Assembly: GCF_011065405.1 (NCBI RefSeq)
Contig: NZ_CP047056.1
Span: 1,882,747-1,946,746 of the forward strand
Origin: Succinivibrio dextrinosolvens
GTDB taxonomy: Bacteria; Pseudomonadota; Gammaproteobacteria; Enterobacterales; Succinivibrionaceae
Length of the DNA: 64,000 nucleotides
Reading direction: 5' to 3'
Position 1 is the stretch's first letter. Each line of letters starts with the position of its first letter. Under the pieces are notes generated by a model, which was given only the letters and a program-made list of their open reading frames with translations, was not told the DNA's origin and ran no database searches. Shown here one piece after another: positions 19,662 to 27,141 of the stretch. A program made the translations under genes and the position numbers.

Positions 19662-20327
19662 CTAGTTATTAGCCAAGGTTTTCACGATTGCTTTTATCCC
19701 CTCTTTGCAAAGATGTTCAAAAGCAGGAACAGTAAAAGTATCATTATTCCTTTTAATTGCCTTTGTCTGTCTTTGTGAAGGGTGAGTAATAATATAAACA
19801 GATGAGATGAAAGTAAAAATCAGAAACTCAAAATCGACCTTCTGCTCTTCACTTACGTGACTGAAAAATTTGCTTACATACAATCCTAATAGCTCAAATG
19901 TACGCATGATGTAGGACTTAAATGTTATCAGCTCATCTTCTGTACAACCAAGTTCTATGATTGAATAATTGATGGATAACATCTTAAGCATTCTTGGATA
20001 AGAGATAATTCCGTTATAAATTACGTCGGTAAACTCTGCAACACCGAGAAAATCAGTGGACTCAAGCTTGTCCTCAAGATATCTGTTTAAACTGCAGAAG
20101 TCCTTTCCCAGAACGTATATAAGAATATCATCAGGATTTTTAAAATAGCTGTAAATAGCTGGTCTGGTAAAGTTTGTAAGCTTTGAAATGGTGGAAAAAT
20201 TTACGGCACCGTACCCATCCTTATCATAAAGATCCATTGCAATAGAGACAATTTTTTCTTTTCGTTCTTCAAACTGCTCTTTTGTTCTTGCTCTTTTAAA
20301 TGATGACACGAATATTTCTCCACTCAA
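19662..20327 (-). CDS. TetR family transcriptional regulator
   Basis: This 221-residue protein has an N-terminal TetR helix-turn-helix (about residues 15-65): RKEKIVSIAMDLYDKDGYGA followed by STISKLTNFTRPAIYSYFKN. The C-terminal ligand domain is variable. It is the last gene of a seven-gene minus-strand operon and probably represses that operon by binding the palindromes near 24945-24981. That link is inference from position. Confidence 0.88.
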   Translation of the reverse strand: MSGEIFVSSFKRARTKEQFEERKEKIVSIAMDLYDKDGYGAVNFSTISKLTNFTRPAIYSYFKNPDDILIYVLGKDFCSLNRYLEDKLESTDFLGVAEFTDVIYNGIISYPRMLKMLSINYSIIELGCTEDELITFKSYIMRTFELLGLYVSKFFSHVSEEQKVDFEFLIFTFISSVYIITHPSQRQTKAIKRNNDTFTVPAFEHLCKEGIKAIVKTLANN

Positions 20328-20354
20328 AACGAATTACCATTAATTATCGGGCAT

Positions 20355-20756
20355 TTACTCTGCTTTTACAAAGATTTTACCAATAACAGTTGGATCAACA
20401 GCGTCCATATCAATCAATTCTAACTTCTTTACCATTTTAATGGTACCGGTTTTATATTTCTGAAAGTGAGCTGTTTTTATATGCTGCTGATAGGTTTCCT
20501 GATCTTTGTAGATTTCCACAATGGAGATCAGATTAGGTTTTTCTTTATCCTGCATAGCGAATAATGAAATTACACCTTTTTCCTTTTCCAGGGAAGCTTC
20601 TCCGTTTTCTTTTAAAAACACCAGATATTCATCCAGAGAGTTAGGCTCTACTTCGATTTTTGCAATTCTTACAATCATACCGTCATTTACAGCTGCACTG
20701 GCCTGAAATCCTGCCATACAGAAAACACCAAGAATTAAAGAAAGTAATATTTTCAT
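20355..20756 (-). CDS. Secreted antibiotic biosynthesis monooxygenase-like protein
   Basis: This protein of about 133 residues has a signal peptide (MKILLSLILGVFCMAGFQASA) and one ABM/YgiN-like alpha-beta barrel domain, with IVRIAKIEVEPNSLDEYLVF, GVISLFAMQDKEKPN and HIKTAHFQKYK. Members act as small cofactor-free monooxygenases on quinols or related compounds. I prefer the ATG at 20756, with AGGA just upstream. A more upstream ATG at 20771 overlaps the aldo/keto reductase stop as ATGA. The periplasmic location is unusual for this family. Confidence 0.78.
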   Translation of the reverse strand: MKILLSLILGVFCMAGFQASAAVNDGMIVRIAKIEVEPNSLDEYLVFLKENGEASLEKEKGVISLFAMQDKEKPNLISIVEIYKDQETYQQHIKTAHFQKYKTGTIKMVKKLELIDMDAVDPTVIGKIFVKAE

Positions 20757-20767
20757 AGGATTATTCC

Positions 20768-21802
20768 TCATCTTTTCAAGTTCTGCATCCAGACAAGATT
20801 TTTATCGCTGGATACTCCTGTATTCTGAGCCATCACGCCTACAAGATTATGCGGGCGGTATAACTCCTCAAGATATTTAACATCCTCCTCATTCAAAGAT
20901 AAATCCACAGCCTTAACCATGTCCTCTACCTGTTCTAGTCTGGTTGCTCCTACTACAGGTGAGGTTACATTTCGAATAAGCCAGCTTAGGGCAATCTGGG
21001 TCATTGAGACCTTGTATTTATCTGCAATCTCTTTAACTCTCAGGATAATCTTCTCATCTTCTGCGGCAGTGGAGTCATATTTAAGGTGAGCATAACTATC
21101 CTCATTTAATCTCTTGGTTAATACCTCGGATGTTCTTGAAAGACGACCACTTGCAAGAGCACTGTACGGGGTCATGGCAATATTGTCGAATTTACACAGT
21201 TTTGCCATTTCGCGCTCTTCTTCCCTGAAAATAAGGTTGTAGTGATTCTGTACACTCACGAATTTAGCAAAACCTTCAGCCTGAGCTATATCATTCATTT
21301 TGGCAAGCTGCCAGGCATAACAGTTTGAAATGCCTATATAGCGTATTTTGCCTTTCTTCACCTGATTGTTAAGACCTTCTAAAATCTCATACATAGAAGT
21401 TCTGTAATCCCACATGTGATAGATATAGAGATCTACATAATCCATATTCAGATGGGAAAGACTGGAATTCAGCATATTCTCGATATGCTGCTGCCCGCTT
21501 ATACCATTCTCTATTTCCTCATCAGAACGTGGAATGAATTTAGTGGCAACCACAACAGAATCTCTGGCAGCACTCTTGTTTAAGGCTTTACCAAGATATT
21601 CCTCACTGGTTCCTTTCTGATATCCGATTGCCGTATCAAAAAAATTAATGCCGCAGTCTAAAGCTTTTTTTACAATAGTATGAGTTGTATTCTCATCAAC
21701 AGTCCATGAATGCTGACCTATATTCGGATTGCCAAATCCCATACATCCAAGACAAATCCTTGAAACATTAAGTTTGGAATTACCTAAGGTTGAATATCTC
21801 AT
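20768..21802 (-). CDS. Aldo/keto reductase
   Basis: This 344-residue TIM-barrel oxidoreductase has the N-terminal LGNSKLNVSRICLGCMGFG, the catalytic Asp and Tyr in FFDTAIGYQKGTSEEYLG, the Lys in VVVATKF and the His in LYIYHMWD. The AKR tetrad is therefore present. It reduces aldehydes or ketones using NADPH. It overlaps the following ABM gene by 4 bp at the upstream start. Confidence 0.92.
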   Translation of the reverse strand: MRYSTLGNSKLNVSRICLGCMGFGNPNIGQHSWTVDENTTHTIVKKALDCGINFFDTAIGYQKGTSEEYLGKALNKSAARDSVVVATKFIPRSDEEIENGISGQQHIENMLNSSLSHLNMDYVDLYIYHMWDYRTSMYEILEGLNNQVKKGKIRYIGISNCYAWQLAKMNDIAQAEGFAKFVSVQNHYNLIFREEEREMAKLCKFDNIAMTPYSALASGRLSRTSEVLTKRLNEDSYAHLKYDSTAAEDEKIILRVKEIADKYKVSMTQIALSWLIRNVTSPVVGATRLEQVEDMVKAVDLSLNEEDVKYLEELYRPHNLVGVMAQNTGVSSDKNLVWMQNLKR

Positions 21803-21820
21803 ACTATTGTCTCCTGCCTG

Positions 21821-22111
21821 TTATTTTGACTGTTCAGTTAGAGCAGAACTGATTCTTCCCAATGCAATTTCATGAATTTCATTAGAACAGGCATGTGCTT
21901 TTGTTAATGGATCATCTGCCAGGGTTTCTTCAACTTCCTTGAGTGAAGCCGCCTCTATAATAGCGTATCCACCAGTTCCTCCTGGAAGATATGGACCAAA
22001 CATCTTAAAGAAGCCTGTGTCAAAATGCTTGTTTAAAAATTCCATATGTCCCTGAAGATGTGGTTTTGCATTTTCTAAAGATGGAATGGTTACATTTAAT
22101 AAAAAGTACAT
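21821..22111 (-). CDS. YciI-like protein
   Basis: This 96-residue protein shows the YciI-type ferredoxin-like fold pattern: YFLLNVTIPSLENAKPHLQGH at the start, then GPYLPGGTGGYAIIEAASLKEVEETLADDPL. YciI-like proteins are small putative enzymes linked to degradation of cyclic or aromatic compounds. It lies 10 bp after the quinone reductase gene in the operon. Confidence 0.75.
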   Translation of the reverse strand: MYFLLNVTIPSLENAKPHLQGHMEFLNKHFDTGFFKMFGPYLPGGTGGYAIIEAASLKEVEETLADDPLTKAHACSNEIHEIALGRISSALTEQSK

Positions 22112-22120
22112 AATGCTCTC

Positions 22121-22681
22121 CTAAATCTTTTTTACTAAATCAAACAGTCTTGCAGCGTGATTTTCAGCTCTTTTCTCTACCTTAAGCCTGTCGTCATCTG
22201 AGGAAAGGCCTGGAACATACATCATTGAATTAGAGAATACAGGCTCTTCAAACTTAAGTCCGCAAAGGTTGGCAGTCTGAATAAATGGAGTATAGAATTC
22301 TTTTACCTCATAATTCATAGCCTTTCCATGCTGGTATTCATCTTCAGAAGCACCGGTAGTGAAAGAGATAACCAGATGTTTGCCCTCAAGAGCCTTACCC
22401 TTAGAACCATGAGCAAAGCCATGAACAAATACATCATCAAGCCACTTCTTAAGTAATCCAGGCATTGAATACCAGTAAAAAGGGAACTGCCAGATGATAA
22501 TATCCGCTGCAACTAAAGCATCCTGTTCTGCTTTTACATCAAATCTGTAATCAGGGTACATCTCATCTAGTAATCTAATTTGAGCCTCTGGGCATAATTT
22601 CTTGAATTCAGAAATAATCTTTGCGTTACCTACAGAGGCTTTTAAGTTAGGATGTCCACTAATCAATAATACTTTTTTCAT
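22121..22681 (-). CDS. NAD(P)H-dependent flavodoxin-fold oxidoreductase
   Basis: This protein of about 186 residues opens with KKVLLISGHPNLKASVGN and has QFPFYWYSMPGLLKKWLDDVF, the hallmark of the NAD(P)H quinone reductase / KefF / MdaB group of FMN flavoproteins. It reduces quinones or similar electrophiles by two electrons. I chose the ATG at 22681, which has GAGG at good spacing, over a TTG 12 bases upstream that would abut the preceding stop. Confidence 0.87.
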   Translation of the reverse strand: MKKVLLISGHPNLKASVGNAKIISEFKKLCPEAQIRLLDEMYPDYRFDVKAEQDALVAADIIIWQFPFYWYSMPGLLKKWLDDVFVHGFAHGSKGKALEGKHLVISFTTGASEDEYQHGKAMNYEVKEFYTPFIQTANLCGLKFEEPVFSNSMMYVPGLSSDDDRLKVEKRAENHAARLFDLVKKI

Positions 22682-22693
22682 AACACACCTCAA

Positions 22694-23863
22694 TTAAAGA
22701 GAATTTCTTAAAATTGTTACAATTCCGTCTCGGTCAATTGGAGCAAAAGACAGTTTCAAATCCCACCAGGCTTTTGAAATATGATCAGCCATCTTCTCAA
22801 AATGCTCATCGGTGATTCTGGAATCAAGTTCCTTCAGAGAAGCAGGGATACCAATCTTTCTGAAGAAATCAGCTGTTGCTTCAATAGCTTTATTAGCATC
22901 AGCATTAACATCACCTGAGTTCTGAATATTCCATACTCTGTAGCCGTACTGTGCAAACTTAACAGCAGTCTTTTCATTTAAGCTATATCTCATCCAGTGA
23001 GGAATAATTATTGCCAGACCTGCTCCGTGAGTTATGTCATACCAGGCTGAAAGTTCGTGTTCAATCGCATGACAAGGCCATGGACTTGGGGCTCTGGCAA
23101 TAGCAAGCAGACCACCACAGCCAAAGGCACTGGCTAACATAAGATTGTAACGGGCTTCGTAATTTTCATGATCCTTCAGGGCTACAGGTGTACTCTGAAA
23201 TACAGTTCTTAACATTGATTCGGCAAAGCCATCTGTCAGAGGATTTCCATCCAGAACAAAATACTGTTCAAATACATGGGAGATAATATCTGCTGCACCA
23301 GATGCTGTCTGATAGTCAGAAACAGTATAGGTATATGTAGGATCCAGGAAAGAAGCTACAGGAAACAGTTTATCGCTTGCAATCATAAGTTTTTCATGGG
23401 TTTCCTCATTTGAGGTTACACCAACACCATCATATTCACTGCCGGTTGCTGACATTGTCATAACCGCAAAGATAGGAAGACAGTTTCCAATCTTAGATGG
23501 ATCTTTTACGAGATCCCATGGATCACCTTCATAGCCGACTGCAGCTGCAATGTGTTTACTGCAGTCAAGAACACTGGTACCGCCAAGAGATAAAATCACA
23601 TCGATCTTGTTATCTCTGCAAAGCTTTACCCCCTCTCTTACTTTGCTGATTTTTGGATTAGGAGTAATTCCGCTGAACTCAGTTATCATCCTGTCCTTTA
23701 AAAGATTTCTTACTCTATCTAAAAGACCGCTCTTTTTTACACTTCCACCACCATATACAACCAGGATGTTTTTTCCATAGCTGTTGATTGCAGCAGGAAG
23801 ATTATCTATGCAGTTTTCTCCGCCGAAGATACGGGTTGGAAGATATAACGAAAATGGATACAT
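22694..23863 (-). CDS. Iron-containing alcohol dehydrogenase
   Basis: This 389-residue enzyme opens with FSLYLPTRIFGGENCIDNLP and has a GGGSV dinucleotide site. Metal-binding residues are visible in GAADIISHVFEQY and in PCHAIEHELSAWYDITHG. It resembles YqhD/butanol dehydrogenase-type enzymes that convert aldehydes to alcohols with NAD(P)H. It is the second gene of the operon. Confidence 0.92.
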   Translation of the reverse strand: MYPFSLYLPTRIFGGENCIDNLPAAINSYGKNILVVYGGGSVKKSGLLDRVRNLLKDRMITEFSGITPNPKISKVREGVKLCRDNKIDVILSLGGTSVLDCSKHIAAAVGYEGDPWDLVKDPSKIGNCLPIFAVMTMSATGSEYDGVGVTSNEETHEKLMIASDKLFPVASFLDPTYTYTVSDYQTASGAADIISHVFEQYFVLDGNPLTDGFAESMLRTVFQSTPVALKDHENYEARYNLMLASAFGCGGLLAIARAPSPWPCHAIEHELSAWYDITHGAGLAIIIPHWMRYSLNEKTAVKFAQYGYRVWNIQNSGDVNADANKAIEATADFFRKIGIPASLKELDSRITDEHFEKMADHISKAWWDLKLSFAPIDRDGIVTILRNSL

Positions 23864-23897
23864 GATTTTTTACCTTTGCTTGAATAAATAACTTTGA

Positions 23898-24896
23898 TTA
23901 AAGATTAAACAGTTTTTCTGCGTTCTTTGAAAAAATCGCTTCTTCATAAGCCGCAAGATCTTTATCTGAAGACAGTTCATGACGCAGCTTTTCCATATTG
24001 TTTATAAGCACATCTTTCCTAAAATATGGGTAATCACTGCCATACAGAATCTTTGATGGATCTGTATATGAGAGCATGCCTTTAATCACGGCAACAGACT
24101 GAACACCAGCTATATCAAAATAAAGTCTGGAAATGTTAGCGTCAATATCAATATCTCCAACCAGATTTCTTTCTTTAACCACTGGATAAATAGCTTTCAT
24201 ACGGGGAATGGTCAGACCTAAAAATGAACCGCCATGAGGTACGACCATTTTGATTTTATTGTATTTAACTAAAGTGTTATGCATTACCAGATTTACTACC
24301 GCTCTGGTTGTATCGGCAGGATATTCAAACATTGCCAATGGTGTTGTTCTGAATAACTGATCTGCTAAACCGTATGGTTTGTGAGGATGGATAATTACTA
24401 CAGCCTCACGGTCATTCAATACTTTCATCAGAGGTTCCAAATCAGTATCTCCAAGATACTGACCATCTATATTTGAACCAAGAGAAATACCATCAGCGTG
24501 GAGCTCATCAAGAGCATAAATTGCCTCTTTGACTGCGTCCTCAACATTTGTAAGCGGTAGAGTTGCACAGAACAGATATTTATTAGGATTATCCTGTTTT
24601 ACCTTGTACATATTCTGATTCAGGGTTCTGATAAACTCGGCACTGCTTTTATCAACATATGGATGAATAGGAGCAAGAGTCAGCACGGATTTATCAATAC
24701 CGGCTTCCAACATAAAATCGGTATCGTTTTTAAGACTCCACTCTGGTAAAGGAAAACCTTCCTTCAAAGATAAGTTATTGGCTTCAAGATAAGCAACGTA
24801 CTCATCACCAATGTAGTGATTATGCACATCTATAACCGCAGCCTGTGAGCTTCCACAAAGAAATAAAGGGATCAGCAGCGAACTTAACTTTTTCAT
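23898..24896 (-). CDS. Exported amidohydrolase-family protein
   Basis: This protein of about 332 residues begins with a signal peptide (MKKLSSLLIPLFLCGSSQA). The amidohydrolase-2 metal motif HxH follows at once as DVHNHY. Later HPHKPYGL, VPHGGSFLG and the terminal YGSDYP (catalytic Asp) fit the ACMSD-like hydrolase/decarboxylase branch. Most relatives are cytoplasmic, so export is notable. I chose the ATG at 24896, preceded by AGGTG; a GTG lies 9 bases upstream. It is the first gene of the operon. Confidence 0.85.
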   Translation of the reverse strand: MKKLSSLLIPLFLCGSSQAAVIDVHNHYIGDEYVAYLEANNLSLKEGFPLPEWSLKNDTDFMLEAGIDKSVLTLAPIHPYVDKSSAEFIRTLNQNMYKVKQDNPNKYLFCATLPLTNVEDAVKEAIYALDELHADGISLGSNIDGQYLGDTDLEPLMKVLNDREAVVIIHPHKPYGLADQLFRTTPLAMFEYPADTTRAVVNLVMHNTLVKYNKIKMVVPHGGSFLGLTIPRMKAIYPVVKERNLVGDIDIDANISRLYFDIAGVQSVAVIKGMLSYTDPSKILYGSDYPYFRKDVLINNMEKLRHELSSDKDLAAYEEAIFSKNAEKLFNL

Positions 24897-24931
24897 GAAA
24901 ATCACCTAATCAAATAATTAACACACTGTTA

Positions 24932-24981
24932 ATAATAATTGTAATTTACACAATGTCAATTATTATTTTACATATTGTAAA
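24932..24981 (-). promoter_or_regulatory. Promoter with two TetR-type palindromes for the redox operon
   Basis: On the minus strand TTGACA (24959-24954) and TATTAT (24937-24932) are separated by 16 bp. Two palindromes overlap the -35 region: TTTACA-TAT-TGTAAA at 24967-24981 (perfect) and TTTACA-CAA-TGTCAA at 24945-24959 (one mismatch). Their centres are 22 bp apart, about two helical turns. The -35 hexamer lies inside the second palindrome, suiting repression by the TetR gene at the operon's end. Confidence 0.65.
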
Positions 24982-25254
24982 TTAACTTAGTGATTTTATT
25001 AAGATTAAAGTTCACTCTGCTGAAAATTCTTAGAGTTTTATTAATCTGAATCTCATATGAGAATTATTTTTTAATTAATATTCAAAATATTGAATAACTT
25101 CACGAAATAATATATTGAAAATAAAAAAGTATTTTTTTTGTGACCTTCCGTCTTTAAAACAACAGAAAATAATCCTAATATTTAAGTGTGGTTACATTTC
25201 AGTACTGCATTTTGTTGTTACCCGGCACTAAGATCGGGTTAAGGAAGTGTTAAT
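24982..25254. other. Non-coding stretch before hpf
   Basis: This AT-rich stretch shows no gene. A small CCCG/CGGG hairpin near 25220-25237 directly precedes hpf and may sit in its leader. No sigma-54 site was found. Confidence 0.4.
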
Positions 25255-25539
25255 ATGCAAATTAATATCCATGGTGTTGGCATTACAGTTACAGACTCTT
25301 TAAAAGACTATGTAAATGATAAATTCAAACGTCTTGAACGTAAGGGAGATCTAATAACCTCAATTTCAGTTACCTTAACTGTAGAAAAACTAGCCCACAT
25401 TGCAAAGGCAGATTTGGCCGTAGTTGGTAATAATCTACATGCAGAAGCTGAAGCAGAAAGTATGTATCCAGCAATTGACGCATTAATTGATAAAGTTGAT
25501 GGACAATTGGTAAAATACAAAGAGAAAATGAAGTCATAA
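25255..25539 (+). CDS. hpf: Ribosome hibernation promoting factor (short HPF)
   Basis: This 94-residue protein matches short HPF/YfiA: MQINIHGVGITVTDSLKDYVNDKF, then HIAKADLAVVGNNLHAEAEAESMYPAIDALIDKV. It binds the decoding site of 70S ribosomes and promotes 100S dimers in stationary phase. It starts the hpf-ptsN-rapZ group that normally follows rpoN directly. Confidence 0.95.
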   Translation: MQINIHGVGITVTDSLKDYVNDKFKRLERKGDLITSISVTLTVEKLAHIAKADLAVVGNNLHAEAEAESMYPAIDALIDKVDGQLVKYKEKMKS

Positions 25540-25560
25540 CTCGTGATTATTTAATATAAG

Positions 25561-25585
25561 GCCCTGTATTGACAGGGCTTTTTCG
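25561..25585 (+). terminator. Intrinsic terminator between hpf and ptsN
   Basis: GCCCTGT-ATTG-ACAGGGC forms a strong stem followed by TTTTTC. It lies between two genes usually co-transcribed, so it probably attenuates ptsN-rapZ relative to hpf. Confidence 0.8.
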
Positions 25586-25602
25586 TCTTTGAGGAGAGAA
25601 TC

Positions 25603-26115
25603 TTGATAAAATTCATTGAAACACAGGTTATTCCTAAATCTTTAATTTTATCTCCGCTTTTCTGCTTTAGTAAAAAAAGACTTTTCGAAGAAATTGCCGA
25701 CTGTGCAGGCTATGTGCTTCAGAAACCGGCAAAAGAAATCATTGACGCATTAAATAAACGAGAAACCTACGGTACTACCGTTTTTTATCCTGGAATTGCC
25801 ATTCCTCATGCAGTTATAGACAGTGAACATGAGACCTTCGCAATTCTATCCATTCTGGATAAACCTATCACCTTTAATTCCATTGATTCAGATGAGCAGC
25901 TGATTGATATTGCCTTATGCCTGTTCATCTCTAAATATGATGATTCAGCAAAGATAGAATCCTTATTAAAGAATATAACTATTGTTCTATCTAACAATGA
26001 TTTACTGAATTCGTTAAGACTGGTAAAGAATGAACCATCAAAATTAGCTATTCTGCTTAACAAGATTGATTACATTCTGGATAAGCCAGTTCAGGAACCA
26101 GCACAGGCAAATTAG
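25603..26115 (+). CDS. ptsN: PTS nitrogen regulatory protein EIIA-Ntr
   Basis: This 170-residue PTS EIIA type-2 domain has the phosphorylatable histidine in FYPGIAIPHAVID. It receives phosphate from NPr in the nitrogen PTS and regulates potassium and sigma-54-linked functions. The start is a TTG with GAGGAG six bases upstream; no suitable ATG lies nearby. An npr (ptsO) gene is not present after rapZ. Confidence 0.92.
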   Translation: MIKFIETQVIPKSLILSPLFCFSKKRLFEEIADCAGYVLQKPAKEIIDALNKRETYGTTVFYPGIAIPHAVIDSEHETFAILSILDKPITFNSIDSDEQLIDIALCLFISKYDDSAKIESLLKNITIVLSNNDLLNSLRLVKNEPSKLAILLNKIDYILDKPVQEPAQAN

Positions 26116-26139
26116 TTTAATATTCAATAGGATAGATTT

Positions 26140-27027
26140 ATGCATAAACAAGTGGATCTGGTTGTTATATCAGGAAGATCCGGTTCAGGAAAAACAGTCG
26201 CCTTACACGCCTTAGAAGATCTTGGATTCTACTGCGTAGATAATTTGCCGGTTGAACTGCTCAAAAACATGATAGAGCTGGCAAAGAAATCATATCCCAA
26301 AATAGCGATTTCTATCGACGTCAGAAATCTTCCTGACACAGGCCACGAAGATTTACTGAATGATATCTATCTTAAAGTGAATAACGATCCGGTGATTGAC
26401 AGTACCATCATCTTTATTGATGCCGATGATCAGGTACTAATCAAAAGATACTCAGAAACCAGACGACTTCACCCTCTTTCTCAGAAAAATTTAACTCTGA
26501 ACGAAGCTATCCAGAAAGAGACAGAGATTCTGAAAATAATCTCCTCAGTTGCAGACTTAAGAATAGATACCACCAATCTATCCATCCACGATTTATGTAA
26601 AAACGTAATCTCAAGCATAAACGGCAAACCATTCAAGGAAGTTGTTCTTATCTTTGAATCTTTTGGATATAAGGATGGAATAACCAAAGAGGCTGATTTT
26701 GTTTTTGACGCAAGATTCCTGCCTAACCCATACTGGGATAAGAATATAAGAAGCTACTGCGGATTAGAGGAACCAATTAAGAATTTCTTTGCCAAATATC
26801 CAGAGGTTGAAAACTATATCAACAAGCTTGATGATCTGCTGCTTGAAATCATGCCAGCCATCGAGGTCGGAGATAGAAGCTATCTTACTGTAGCAGTAGG
26901 CTGTACCGGAGGTTTCCACCGATCAGTGTATATAGCACAGACTCTTGCTGACAGATTCAAGGAAAGAGGTACCAATGTAAAGGTTCGACACCGCAGTCTG
27001 CAGAAACTCAAAGTTTCAAAATCCTAA
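26140..27027 (+). CDS. rapZ: RNase adapter protein RapZ
   Basis: This 295-residue protein has N-terminal P-loop GRSGSGKTVALHALEDLGFY and the C-terminal signature AVGCTGGFHRSVYIAQTLADRF with a basic tail KVRHRSLQKLKVSKS. RapZ guides RNase E to the sRNA GlmZ and so controls amino-sugar synthesis in enterobacteria. It lies 24 bp after ptsN, the conserved position. Confidence 0.95.
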   Translation: MHKQVDLVVISGRSGSGKTVALHALEDLGFYCVDNLPVELLKNMIELAKKSYPKIAISIDVRNLPDTGHEDLLNDIYLKVNNDPVIDSTIIFIDADDQVLIKRYSETRRLHPLSQKNLTLNEAIQKETEILKIISSVADLRIDTTNLSIHDLCKNVISSINGKPFKEVVLIFESFGYKDGITKEADFVFDARFLPNPYWDKNIRSYCGLEEPIKNFFAKYPEVENYINKLDDLLLEIMPAIEVGDRSYLTVAVGCTGGFHRSVYIAQTLADRFKERGTNVKVRHRSLQKLKVSKS

Positions 27028-27141
27028 ACAGTCAAAAACATGGTGATTACCTTTATTTATCAGGTTTAAGCCTATTGTTTAATGAGTTATTTATTGTTGT
27101 ATTTTAATTTATTGTCCTTCACTGTTTACAGTTCAGTACTA

